Shown: in pieces, positions 20,728 to 31,444 of the stretch | How positions within the stretch are numbered: the first letter of the stretch is position 1 | Layout of the letters: every line of letters starts with the position of its first letter | Source: Seminavis robusta | Taxonomy: Eukaryota > Bacillariophyta > Bacillariophyceae > Naviculales > Naviculaceae | Length of the DNA: 41,326 nt | Reading direction: 5' to 3' | Assembly (NCBI GenBank): GCA_903772945.1 | Contig: CAICTM010000961.1 | Span: 1 to 41,326 of the forward strand | Notes under the pieces: generated by a model | Seen by the model: the letters and a program-made list of their open reading frames with translations, nothing else | Database searches by the model: none | What the model was told of the DNA's origin: nothing | Made by a program: the position numbers and the translations under genes

Positions 20728-21514
20728 AACGAAAGAACTGGACAGACAAGAACATCCGCGGCTAGTAGTAGTAGTAGTAGTAGTAGTAGAGAGAAGGAGT
20801 TGGTTAGTTTGGTGCAGGCAGACAGGCAGTATGATTATCACTTGCATACATACGGTAGAGAAAATGAAAACGCTAAAAGTAGTATGATTGATTCGATCTA
20901 TTATAGTAAACACCTATGACTAGCTAGCTAGCATTGTTGATACGTCTGACCCACATAGTTAGCCATTTTACACGCCTATGCATATGGTACAATGGTACCG
21001 TGCTTCCTTTAGGTACATGTAGATAGAGAGGACCGTTGGTGGCTTGCAGTGGAGTGAGCGACTGAGTCGTTTCGATACAGATTGTTCGTTCCATCGGAGA
21101 TGCACCTCAGCGTGGAGGAACTACGGTATCGAGACCTTAGAAAGCTACAGCCCATGTACGTACCGGTAGACACTAGCTGGCTGGCTACAGATTTTGCACC
21201 AATAAATTCAATCGTATGTCACAGGCGTGGCAGCGCCGTCCTGACTTCAAATTTTTTTCGCGAGATCGCACAGATGGATGCAGACTACTCTCTTGCGCCT
21301 CACTTTTTTGCAACCATCCATATCTTCTTATGACGACAATCTACGATGAGCGAGGTCGGATTACAAACACACAAGCAACTCAAGTTAGCATTAGATAGTC
21401 TTAGTAAATGGATAAAGAACATAGATATGAACCTCGAACTGTTGAACATGACACTCTTACGAATGATCGGCAATGGGCTTTTGCCGTCGTTTTTGAGCCG
21501 CTTTCTTCATCACC
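20728..21514. other. Intergenic region with (TAG)n microsatellite
   Basis: 787 bp. A TAG trinucleotide run lies at 20763-20789 and a CTAG run at 20920-20931. Short frames (21082-21333) have no support. If the transposase downstream has terminal inverted repeats, the left one should be here, but I could not find a matching pair by eye. Confidence 0.45.
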
Positions 21515-24239
21515 ATGACATCCAGAGCCTCCAAGAAGAGAGCCAAGACGGACGAGGCTGTGCAGACTGCAGGAATGCTCCTGAAGCTCTCCAAAAAGGG
21601 TGGAGGAATGACTGCTCATTCAGCTCTTCGCTTGGCCGGGGTATCAACAGACGATAGAGCAAATCGTAACCTTCAGCGCCGAGCTCTTCGTGCCCGAGAC
21701 AAGTTTGATGAACAACGAAAGCAACTGGAGAGTGATTTCAGCCAAATAGAGCTGGAAGAAGAGGAAGACGAGACTCAAGACCACCCATTTCCTGATTCTC
21801 AAGAGAGCGTGATTCCGATCGTCCCCACACTTCCAAAGCAGTTGAAGATGAGGAAGACGTCCAAACAGGCCGCAGCTCAACGAAAAGCAAACATACAAGT
21901 CAAAGACTTGAAGGCAAAACTATTCCAAGAGGCCGTGGAATCTCTCCAGCAGCAGTCTAAGCGACAAGAAGAAGCAATTGCATCTGGATGTGCTTACAGG
22001 AAGAAGTCCGCCGAAACCATCTGCAATGAAATCAATGCAACAGCGCTTGCTCAAGCCCATGGCATCAAGATTGTTGCACGGACAGTACGCAATGCTTTTG
22101 AAGAGAAACGGGTGGAGATGCTGGCACGAGGCGAACAGGGCAAGATACAGGAGGAATATTTTGATGCTCTGTGTGATGCGGTCAAGTCCTATGCCCTCCT
22201 TTCCGTCGAAGATGGCAAGCAAATGAAGAATCTCCGGCCAACGCTTACCAAGATGGTTAATACGTGCATTAACAAGCTGGAAGGGGAAGGCAGTCGACGA
22301 GGAAGAGCTTTGTTTGAGAGAGTCCAAGCCATTGTTGCTGGAGAGCTTGACGTTGGCAAACCAAACAGAGTCGAGCAACGCCGGCAGCAGTATGCCACCT
22401 ATGGAAACATCAATCAGTGGTACACCGGCTTCAAAGAGTTCCTGATTGACAAGGGATTTGCCAAAGCAGCAGAGGATGGAGATACAGGCGAACTTGTCTA
22501 TGTTAGCAGTGATCAAGGCGAACGGATTGCCAACCTTGATGAGTCTTGTCTCACTCTTGACGACACTGAGAATGGAAAAGGTGGCAGACCTGCCATGGGA
22601 TTCTATAATCCTCGAACATCTTCAGCTCCAAGTCATGGCGCCCACAAAAGCTCCTGGAAATGCACTCTTGTTGCTGGTTGCTTTGCCTCTGGAGAGTCTC
22701 TCCCTCCACACTTCCAGCTTCCAACTGATGCCAAAGATCCTGACAACGAAGGGATCTATGCAGAGTTCATTGTGGACATGCTGGAAACGTATGCCTGCTA
22801 CTTGTCTGATAAAGAGCAAGGATATTCTGCCACGTACAATGTCAATGAAAAAGGAGGCATGACAAAAGAAGAGTTTGGACACTACATTCTCAAGAACTAC
22901 TTTCCTCTTATTGCCTCCGATACGGCTGATATTCCAGGCAAACGAAACTGTCTTTTGGTTGACGGAGGCCCTGGTCGAACGAATGAAGACATGCTGGCAC
23001 AAATGAAGATGCAAGGCGTCTATTTATATCCTTCCGGTCCACCACACACTACTCATGTCCTTCAGGTAAGAAACTTCGAGAGGATGCAATCGATTGTGCT
23101 TTATGCTCCTTGACAAATCTAACCACATCTTCGTCTTTTCTTAGATTCTAGACATGCTGTTTGCCCTCCTGAAGACCGTGTATTTCACCAACATGGAAAG
23201 ACTTTGGGAATACCGACAGAACAATATCAACATCACGTCGTCCATTACTCGGAATGATATTGGATTGTTGTTCTTCGGAAGCGAACACAGTCGAAAGCGT
23301 GTCGAAGATCCAAACTTTCCATTGCTTGAGAATGGATTCCAAGCTGCCTTTGACATCCCTCGAGTCAAGAAATGCTGGAGCCAAAAGCTTGGAGTTTATC
23401 CTTACTTTACCAGAGCTGCCTTGAAGAGCAAACACATCCGTCACGAGGTTGTGGTCAGCAATCATGGTGGCCCCGCTGATACGGCAGCGGATCCAGAAGC
23501 CCAGCATCTCCGAGACTTGAATTCACTCAACAGAAAGTCTTGTTATATTCTTGATGCTGCTGGTTACAATGGAGGTATCTTCCGCATCCAATTGAGTGAA
23601 TTCAGCACGACGGAGCGACAGAAGGCAATCACCAAGCCTCGCACCCGTGCTCGACAAGATGCCTTTGAAGAAGAGAAGGTTGGTGGCGGCAGATTCTTCC
23701 TTCGAACCGGAGGAGCAGCTCTCAATGATGATGACATGTTCATTGCCATCCAGAGAAGAACGCTGAAGAAAGAACTCAAGGAATTGGAAGCCAACAAGCA
23801 ACACCGGCAGGAAGCCGAGCAGAGGCAGTCAATTGCTCTTCAAATTCTTGAAGAGGAAACTGTGGCGAAGGTCGAAGATTATACCAACCGACAGCTTCGG
23901 CATCTGCTCTTGTGGAAGCTTAACCAGAGCACTTTGCCTGGCGCCCTCAAGAACAAACCAGCGAAGGTTGTCAAGTGGAAGTCTGAGCTGAAAGACAAGC
24001 TGCCTCCAACGTTTGAGCCTTGGACTGATGCCCACGAGCAAGAGCTTCTGAATCTGAAGCAGAAGATTGATGGGGAGATTCAATTGGACGGCGATACAGC
24101 CTATGGCCGAATGAGAGCCAATGAAGTCAACAAGGCCACGAGCCTTGTTCGTGGGCTCTCCAGAGAAGACAAGGCATCGTTTCTGAAGAGTATCCAAGAG
24201 GATACCACCGCCGACGGCTCCGACAGTGACTCAAGCTGA
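21515..24239 (+). mobile_element. Pogo/jerky-like DDE transposase gene, intact, two exons
   Basis: Coding exons are 21515-23065 and 23145-24239 (881 residues). The 79-bp intron begins GTAAGA, ends TTCTTAG and joins in phase 0, giving VLQ|ILD. The start ATG has the context CACCATGA. The N-terminus is basic, and SAETICNEINATALAQAHGI with the following helix suggests a helix-turn-helix DNA-binding part. The DDE_1-type catalytic core is clear: ANLDESC (Asp342), LLVDGGPGRTN (Asp483), and PPHTTHVLQ-ILDMLF (Asp520), a DD36D arrangement with the HTTHVLQ block normal before the third Asp in CENP-B/pogo/jerky proteins. A charged coiled-coil-like C-terminus of about 350 residues follows. No frameshift or stop breaks it, so it may be active or domesticated. 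Terminal repeats were not found. Confidence 0.82.
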
Positions 24240-24715
24240 GTTCGTGTGACACTGTGACACCACTATCGGTGCCATTATCTGGGCTGGTTGCCATCAAGGT
24301 ATCGACTATAGCTCTGCTCAGAGCCTCACTATCAGTGCTATTAACTTGCTTGACAGAGTGGGGGTGCGAAGGGTAGCTTTGTGAGTGCCATCAAGTGTCG
24401 ATGACGTTGTGGTATCATCCTGTGGTGTTTAATTCAATTTCTCGATTCAAACTGCCAGAATTTACTAGGAAAATCTCAATTTAAGAAATTGTTGAATTTA
24501 TTGCAGCAAATCCTGTACTAGCTAGCACAGAGGGGGGGTTTAGAGTAGGTTGATTATCTACGGAAGCCAGCTAGCTAGGGCCAGGCTTAGCTACGGTAGA
24601 GCCAGGAACGGAACGGAACGAAACTTATCGTGCGATCCAGTACTCACAGCCGCCAACAGCCACGCAGCCAGCGTGGACAACACCCACCGGAATTAAAAGG
24701 GAAGGCGACAATTAA
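24240..24715. repeat. Non-coding stretch with a copy of a dispersed repeat
   Basis: Positions 24533-24606 (GGGGGTTTAGAGTAGG, then ATTATCTACGGAAGCCAGC and GGGCCAGG) recur, diverged, at 28889-28940. The rest of the interval shows no gene. The repeat lies just before the dead U-box copy, so it may mark the edge of a duplicated or inserted block. Confidence 0.55.
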
Positions 24716-25572
24716 GACGACTTGTCCTCTCGTTCACTCCAGCGAGAATGCCGCAAAGCAAAGCTCAATGCAAGAGGCAACGCCGGGGCCCTTTGGAAAC
24801 GACTCTTGGAACATGCCACACACGAGCAAGAAACACATGCCAAATGAAAGAAGAAATGCCCGGCGGCAGACTTGATGTACCCCATCAGCTGGGAGTTGCC
24901 CGTGGATCCCGTCACTGCTGAGGATGGAAGAGTTTATGAGCGTGAATGCATTAAACACATATGGAGAACCATCCCAGGGATCTCAAGTCGCCCATGACAA
25001 ACCAAAGGATAGGTCGAAAGCTGTTGCCAGCTGTCCAGCACCGCAACACCATTGAGGCATTGGTGGAGACTGGTGTCATTGAGGAAGATCTGGCTGCCAA
25101 GTGGAAGGCAAAGATGAAGGAGCAGAAGGACATGGAAGAGTTGTTGAACAAGGCAGAAGAGGGAGATGGAGTTGCCATGTTCAACGTAGGAATCAAGTAT
25201 GCACATGGTCTGCATGGTTTCAAGGAAGATGGCAAGTTGGCCTTTCAATGGTTCAAGAGAGCCCACGAAGCTGGCAATGTGTACGGAACGGCATGCCTGG
25301 GGGAGTGCTATTTGGAGGGTTGTGGTGTGGCAAGGTCCAACAGAGGGATGGCGTTCATAGGCATTGCAGCAGGCCAAGGATCTGATTTGGCATCATACTA
25401 TTTGGGAATGGCCTTTGCCACTGGCAAGTACGGTATGCATGTCGACAAAGCAAATGCCATTCGTTGGTTGGAGAAGGCGGCTCATCAGGGCTGTCCTTAC
25501 AAGCATTTGAACGATGATTGCAAGATTGAAGCTCAGCAGAAGTTGGATCAGCTCAGAGCCCATAGTCTTTAG
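24716..25572 (+). pseudogene. Third SAP/U-box/SEL1 copy, disabled
   Basis: Homology to the intact gene at 13133-14065 begins in the SAP-like part: SLQRECRKAKLNARGNAGAL (from 24734). An in-frame TGA at 24845-24847 interrupts it, followed by KKCPAADLMYPISWELPVDP and DGRVYERECIK. A one-base frameshift at about 24955-24962 then moves the reading to the frame starting MENHPRDLKSPMTNQ. From there the rest of the U-box and all SEL1 repeats (AGNVYGTACLGECYLEGCG, AAGQGSDLASYYLGMAFATG) are open to the stop at 25572. No start codon is found at the expected N-terminus. A 203-residue product from the ATG at 24961 is possible but would lack most of the U-box. Confidence 0.8.
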
Positions 25573-26512
25573 CTGTGGGTGCAATCACTCTGCCAACCTT
25601 GTCCGCAAGCCATGGTATTATTTGGATGGAGACGAGTCGGGTTCTGTGGCCCCTTTAGTAGTAGACTCAGTAAGCTGCCAAGAATAGACCTGTCTATCTA
25701 TAACATAGGGTACAATAGAGATCTTTCACTGCCCTACTGGCTAGCATTCAAGGTAAGTTTGATGGAGAATGGAGAATCCTCCTTCATGCACCATTGTGGA
25801 ACGCTCCATGTGGACTGGCTAGCAGCTTCTTTATTCCAGGATCTGCTTACGGTACATGTACTTACTGTACATGTAGTGATGTAGACTAGTGATGTATTGC
25901 CACTTCATCACTACCGGTACCAGGTACAGCGTACTCATCAGTGCTCAAGAACTGCACTGTGGTGTGGGCGCTCTGTCAAACCCAGTACCACTAGAGTAAG
26001 GTAGCACTCTCACTTTTTGCTGCATGAAGCCATCGAGTCGAGTCGAGTCGAGTCTTACTGTATGTAGTGATTGATTAGTGGCTGTTCATAACTACATGTA
26101 AGACTCAATGGCTCGAAGAATGACTGATGTTAACTAAAAATGGCTCGAGTACTTTCTGCGAGTAAATACCAAAAACCGGTAGACCACGGTAGCTTCAAAC
26201 TTCTAAATATCTACTAGTACGTCGTACGTCGTACGTCGTAGTAGACCACTGTAGGCAGACGGACTCAATCACACTTCACACTCCAAAGAAGCGTTCTTGG
26301 ATCAGATACTTTTTAGGGCAGGATTTAAAGGCCCGGCCGCTTTGGAGACTCGAGCACAAGGCATGCCATACCCACTTGCTGTAAGTTGTGCGCAATGGCG
26401 TGGAGTTGGATGTTGGACGGATGAAGAAAAAACAGCTCATCGAGATACGAGCCTACAGAGTTCCTCCTCCAAAGAAGCTCCAAAGCAGCATCACAAAACC
26501 AACAAAATAACA
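25573..26512. other. Intergenic region with short tandem repeats
   Basis: Contains GAGTC/TCGAG pentamers at 26034-26054 and TACGTCG heptamers at 26218-26239. Scattered ACATGTA and ACCGGTAC palindromes occur. No gene with support. Confidence 0.45.
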
Positions 26513-27095
26513 ATGAAGGTACACTGTGCTCAAGAGACAAAAGTTCTCTACAAAGGAAAGTTTGTAGCTGACAATGCCACTGGTGCTACATCAATTGCAT
26601 CCGTTGTGAAGAATTGGAGTCCATCAAAGAGAGACCAACTTGACCAAGCTATGCCTAAGTTGCTGGAAGCCAATCCTATCCTGACTTCTCATCTTGAATC
26701 TAGAAAGGGTAAATCTGGGGAAGAAGTTGTGTCTATCTTCGATACCTTTGGAGCAAAGGATCTACTTCGCTACATTGAGAGACCCAGTTCAACAGTTCCT
26801 TCAACTCCTATTGAAGACATGAAACCAAATGAACTTCTTGCCCATGTTGAAAGGCACGCCATTCCCCACTTTCCAGACCACGTCAGTGTTTCCACCAGGC
26901 TTGGCACCGAAGAAATCCGGGGATAGAACTCCAGTTTTTGAGGTCCATGTAATGGACTTGTCAAGCAATCATTCATGCATTGCAGTGGTGATGAGCCATG
27001 TTGTTGGAGATGGAGCAGTTTATTTCCAGGTTGTCAAATTGTCCAATGAAGCCAGGGTCATTGCTGCAGTCCATTCTTCCAGACTAAAAGTTTGA
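26513..27095 (+). pseudogene. Truncated copy of the HxxxDG acyltransferase-like gene
   Basis: The start (ATG 26513) and about 170 codons match the intact gene at 35833 closely, for example NPILTSHLESRKGKSGEEVV and GAKDLLRYIERPSS. One extra base near 26920-26926 (CCGGGGATAG instead of CCGGGAGAG) creates a premature stop. The next frame carries on as TPVFEVHVMDLSSNHSCIAV and SHVVGDGAVYFQV. It then jumps directly to sequence equivalent to the last 50 bases of the intact gene (GTCAAATTGTCCAATGAAG), so about 650 bp are missing. Frameshift plus deletion make it non-functional. High similarity suggests a recent duplication. Confidence 0.85.
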
Positions 27096-28257
27096 GTATA
27101 GAAACACCCAAATGAGCAAGCACAAAAACTAGCCTTTTCCCTTGAGCCTAGAGTCTTCCGGACCATAGAGAAGTTTGGGGTGCCTGTGATCGCGAGTCAC
27201 TGTCAAGCCTGTGTGTGAGGATCTTGGGTGAGGGGGGCTCCACACCAAAGATCTTGCCCGCACGTATGAGTCTGACTATCTACGGTAGCCTGCATGCACT
27301 CAAGAATCCAGGATCTTGGCTACCTGATATCACCAATTCAACAGCTATCATACTAGTACCATGACCGGGCACAATATGATGTATGTCATAGTGATCTCGG
27401 GGTGCGTCAACTTAGCGCTGCCAGGTGCCGGCTAGTAAAGCAACAACATCAGCAAAAGACAACAATAGTAGTAGCAGCAGTCATTGTTGTTAGTCGAATG
27501 TGTGCTATCATTCCTCCTTCGGAGCGAGCGATTAACATGAACTCGACCGAAGTCTGGTCGGCAAAGAACTGACGGCCATCCCGTGCCATGGTCCATGTAC
27601 TATACTGTAGAAATGAACGAGAGACGGCTGCTTTCTGCATCCGTACCGGTCTAGGCTGAGAGTGGACGCAACAGGTGCGATTGACCAATTCTGGGGAGTG
27701 GAATACTCACTCCATCAATTCTCTGTTCGCGGATGGAATCCTCGACTGCCGTCCAATAGAATTAATTCAACGGGAGAAAGAAGTCAACGCTGAGACAACA
27801 AAATCGATCCTTCTGTGGATGACACCTCCTCCCTGTGTGAATCAGTGCCCTTGGAGCTTCCTGTGGATCGACTCTGGTTCAAGCCCTTGGAGCTCCGCGA
27901 AAGGTGAAGATTCATCAGCCATTCCGGGGTGGTAAAATGAGGGGTTTACTATGGATTAGAGAGAGCTAGACGAGGATGGGGACAGAGCGCGAGGGGAGGG
28001 CATGATGCAGGATCGCAAGGCAAGCAATCAAGTGCGCAAGCAGGGCAACATGGAAGCCAAGGAAAGGGGGGAAGGCAGGAGTGCATGGAGGAGCAAAGGA
28101 GCAAGACTAGCGGAAGAGATCGAGGGCACCACAGTCATCCCAACGCTTGGAAACCTTGAGAGCTGGGACACGGGAGCCTCTCAAACACAATGTCGTGGCA
28201 CGGGCAAGAGCTATGCTCAACCTGGAGCGTTCCTCAATCGTGTATGAAGTTAAATCT
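27096..28257. repeat. Non-coding stretch with degenerate dispersed repeats
   Basis: Motifs around GAACTGACGGCCATCCCGTG (27565) and GAATTAATTCAACGGGAG...AAGTCAACGC (27760-27790) recur in altered form at 28842-28892, 29045-29085 and 29165-29215. Short forward frames (such as 27675-27935 and 28002-28247) run through these repeats and have no support as genes. Confidence 0.5.
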
Positions 28258-28625
28258 GAAACGACCCTAATTTAGGGACGGATTTAGGGACGGATTCCCT
28301 TTAGGGTCGGGTTTCAAAACCGACCCTAAAAATAGGGACGGTTTCTGAAAAACCGTCCCTAATTTAGGGTCGGATTTCGATTTAGGGTCGGGTTTGAAAA
28401 CTGTCCCTAAATAGAAACGGGACTGAGTGGTAAATACATTGAAATCCGACCCTAATTTAGGGTCGGGTTTCAAAACCGACCCTAAAAATAGGGACGGTTT
28501 CTGAAAAACCGTCCCTAATTTAGGGTCGGATTTTGATTTTGGGTCGGGTTTCGAACCCGACCCTATTCTCCAATAGAATTAGGGACGGGTTTCAAAGATT
28601 TAGGGTCGGATTTAGGGTCGGTTTC
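28258..28625. repeat. Palindromic array of 21 AGGG(T/A)CGG units, inverted-repeat element
   Basis: Within 368 bp the octamer AGGGTCGG or AGGGACGG occurs 21 times in both orientations (a few with one mismatch), joined by AT-rich linkers such as ATTT and GTTTCAAAAC. A 77-bp block is duplicated essentially exactly at 28301-28377 and 28457-28533. The ends form an imperfect inverted repeat: GAAACGACCCTAA on the left and the complement of GAAACCGACCCTAA on the right. The strand could fold into several stable hairpins. No target-site duplication is certain. Translations across it are repetitive (KPDPK units) and not credible proteins. Confidence 0.85.
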
Positions 28626-30402
28626 TCCATCACCCAGGATTGAGGGACGCTCCTGGCCGAGATGAAAGAGCGAACCACAGAGTAGGGCTCCAGCTCGCCC
28701 GCCCCCCAAGATGAGAGCTCCGTGACTAAATTTTTGCAATTGCTGTCTTCCTGGGACTCGACTCGACTCGACTCAACTCACCCCACGTTCTTTGTCGTAC
28801 CGCAAGAAAGGACACACCATGGATGATGTCATTCATGGCCGAGAACTGACTGCCATCCCATGGTCCATGGGATTAAATGAGGAAGTCAACGGGGGTTTAG
28901 AATAGGGTAATTATCTACGGAAGCCAGCCAGGGCCAGGAATGGTTTTCCAAAGAGGGTCAGCTTGAGTCAGGCTTGGATAATACCGGTAGAGGTGCGATT
29001 GATCAACTCGAATAATTAAAACAACTCGCCTGGTGACGGCCGGGATCTGACTGCCTTCCCGCAGTCCATAGAAATTCAATGCAGGATGGCTATCGAATCT
29101 ATACTACCTCGTAGCCATCGATCGATCGATCGTTTCAACACCAGTACTCCTGTCCGCCAAGCTTGGATCTACCTCCTGTTTACCATAGAAATTCAATGAG
29201 GGAGAGGAGTCAGTGCTGTGCCATTGGCAATCTCGGTTCCAGGCCAGCAATCTCGGTCAATCTCGGTCAATCTACTGTTGAATCTTGGTCAATCTTCCCA
29301 ATCTCGGTCTGGATAACCAAAAAAAAACTGAACGTCTAATAACGGATTCAGACGAGATGTGCTTGAGGACTACCCACGAGCTAAGGCTCGGGTATTTCCC
29401 ACAGTCAAGTCTGCTCACCGGCCACACTGGCCGCCTTTGGTCTGGATAACCAAGATTGGCGAGATCCGTGACTCAGCCTTTCCCGAAAATGTCTTCCTTT
29501 ATGGATGATGTGAATGATGAATCTTGGAGCCACTACATGCAGCTACGGTACCCCATTCTCCCCCTCTAGTTAGTTGTCAATGTGTAACGTCAATGGCAGC
29601 AGAGCAGAAAATAGTCGTAGCAGTATCATAGCTGTACCACCAGCAGCATTATTTTATATATTAGTTGATGTGGTTCTTTCGTGGAATTACCTGGTTCACT
29701 GGTACAGAGAGAATCACAAAGAGACTAGGAAACCAAAGGAGCGAGCGAAGAATCTGAAAGGATAATTCTCTCTTTGTCTGTCTCGTGTGTTGTGTGTAAT
29801 GTCGTTTCGTTGCCGACTTGATCGCTCCTCCTACTTCCTTTTCAATGACTTTGTTCGAATTTGGCAGTCTCTTCCTCTCCTCGGTGATCGACCGAACCAG
29901 TCTCCAGTCTAAAAAGGACTGCAGACTCAACGTTTGCAAAGGAATCTTTTTCGGCAGGTACGATTCAATTGACTTCAAAACAACTTCAGCTGGAAGCAGC
30001 ATCGGCGTGCTGGCCAACCAAACCTTTTCTTGCATGGCTGGGGATGCAATTCCTGCTGGTGTCGGCCTGGCTGCTTGGATCCAGTGTCCATTGAACTTTG
30101 CATCGGCCCTGTAAGGTGCAAGGGATAGGCAAGCGTGCACATACCGGTAATTCTCAGTCAAGGGTTCCGTTTGAGGCTCTCCGTTTCAAGTTTCAAGACG
30201 GCATTCTGGCTAGCTTCCGTGCTTCTGTAGATCAACGTTGCTGAAGAGCCCTGAGGTCAATAATCCAAGGAGGTGTGCTTACCAGTTACCATGCAGTGCC
30301 TTTCCCTCGGCACTCCAGTCCATCAGTCCGTCGACAGGATACCTGATACCGGTGCCGTGTGGGCTTACTGGTTCTCTGGTCACCTACGGTGTTCTAGAGT
30401 AC
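28626..30402. other. 1.8-kb repeat-bearing region without a supported gene
   Basis: Holds the second copy of the dispersed repeat (28889-28940), CAATCTCGGT short tandem repeats at 29228-29305, and two copies of GGTCTGGATAACCAA at about 29305 and 29437. A minus-strand frame at 29661-30161 (166 codons) starts at a TTG and shows no known domain. Confidence 0.45.
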
Positions 30403-30405
30403 TTA

Positions 30406-31029
30406 GGGCATTCTCTAGTAGATTCGTTCGTCCTAAAACTCGTTCTAAGTCTAATTTAGAACGAATTTTTAGGACGAAAGCAATCTTTAACTCAAATTCG
30501 TCCTAATTTTAGGACGATTTTTAGGACGAACTGAAAATTTGCGTCCTATTTTTCTAAAATACGACGAGAAAACAAACTCGTCCTAAAGACTCGTCCTATC
30601 AAATCCTTTAAATCCTTGAGCCTCCTTTGATGACATCATCGAGTTAACAAGACTGAGTTAACATGATTGAGTCTTCCACTCGCACGCACCAACCTGCAAC
30701 ATTGTACTGGTACTCTAGCTAGCTCAAGATGGTGCCGCTGCATGTTCAGCCACAAACTCCAACAACACCACACCGGTACCACAGACCACAGAGGTGCTTC
30801 GTGGGAAGCCTCTAGCCACACTATCAGGACCATGTTAATAGGGTGATAGAGGAGAGGTGCACGTAGGACGAGTTTCAAGCCCAGATTATTAGAGATTAAA
30901 ACTTGTTGTATCCAAGTCCAGTTTTAGAGCGAATTTTTTAGAGATTGCAAATTCGTCCTAAGAATAGGACGATTTTTAGGACGAGCAGTTAGGACGAGAA
31001 AATAGGACGAGTATGACTAGAGAATGCCC
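30406..31029. mobile_element. PIF/Harbinger-like MITE with TTA target-site duplication
   Basis: The ends are a perfect 14-bp inverted repeat, GGGCATTCTCTAGT at 30406 and ACTAGAGAATGCCC ending at 31029. TTA flanks it on both sides (30403-30405 and 31030-31032). TTA/TAA three-base duplications and GGG-type termini are typical of PIF/Harbinger and Tourist-like MITEs. Subterminal regions are packed with TCGTCCTA/TAGGACGA motifs in both orientations, plausible transposase-binding sites. The 624-bp element has no transposase gene, so it would depend on one elsewhere. Its middle (30610-30860) is unrelated to the ends and may be captured sequence. Confidence 0.8.
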
Positions 31030-31095
31030 TTACGGTCACTTTTGTACTGTAGAAGAATGACTCAATCGTGTGACATTACGGTTCTTACAGTCTAA

Positions 31096-31444
31096 TGTCC
31101 GCACAAGGGTTGAAATCTTGAGTCATGACTTGAGTTTTTGAGATTTGACTTGAGTCAAAACTCAAGAGAACCCACTCCTGTCCACACAGCAACACGACTC
31201 CTTGACAAAACGAGGCACGTGGCCAGCCGTCGATTTCGTGCATTTTTGAATGAATTTCAAACTTCAGAAAACGAAAAATAGATATTGCCTTGATTTGACC
31301 ATGTAACACGGCAAAAAGGGCTTGACTCAAGTCGAGGGGCTTGGAGCGAAATCTTGAGTCATGACTTGAGGCTGACTTGAGTTTTGACTCAAGTCAAATC
31401 TCAAAACTCAAGTCATGACTCAAGATTTTAGCCTTGTGCGGACA
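31096..31444. mobile_element. Non-autonomous element with about 70-bp terminal inverted repeats
   Basis: TGTCCGCACAAGG at 31096 starts a left arm of about 70 bp whose near-complement ends at 31444 (CCTTGTGCGGACA). The arms differ by a few bases and are themselves made of ACTTGAGTC/GACTCAAGT words; a third partial copy, AATCTTGAGTCATGACTTGA, lies inside at 31349. The core is only about 200 bp and non-coding. AT flanks both sides if the element is taken one base shorter, but the duplication is ambiguous. A MITE-like foldback element is the best description. Confidence 0.75.

Noticed and set aside
27871..27890. GGTTCAAGCCC resembling a tRNA B box
   Set aside because: Flanking bases do not form a T stem or acceptor stem.
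28267..28473. 68-codon minus-strand frame with KPDPK repeats
   Set aside because: It arises from the AGGGWCGG array and is not a credible protein.
28258..28625. CRISPR array
   Set aside because: Units alternate in orientation, spacers are not unique or of uniform length, and the host is eukaryotic.
29661..30161. 166-codon minus-strand frame
   Set aside because: It starts at TTG, has no domain, and lies in repeat-rich DNA.
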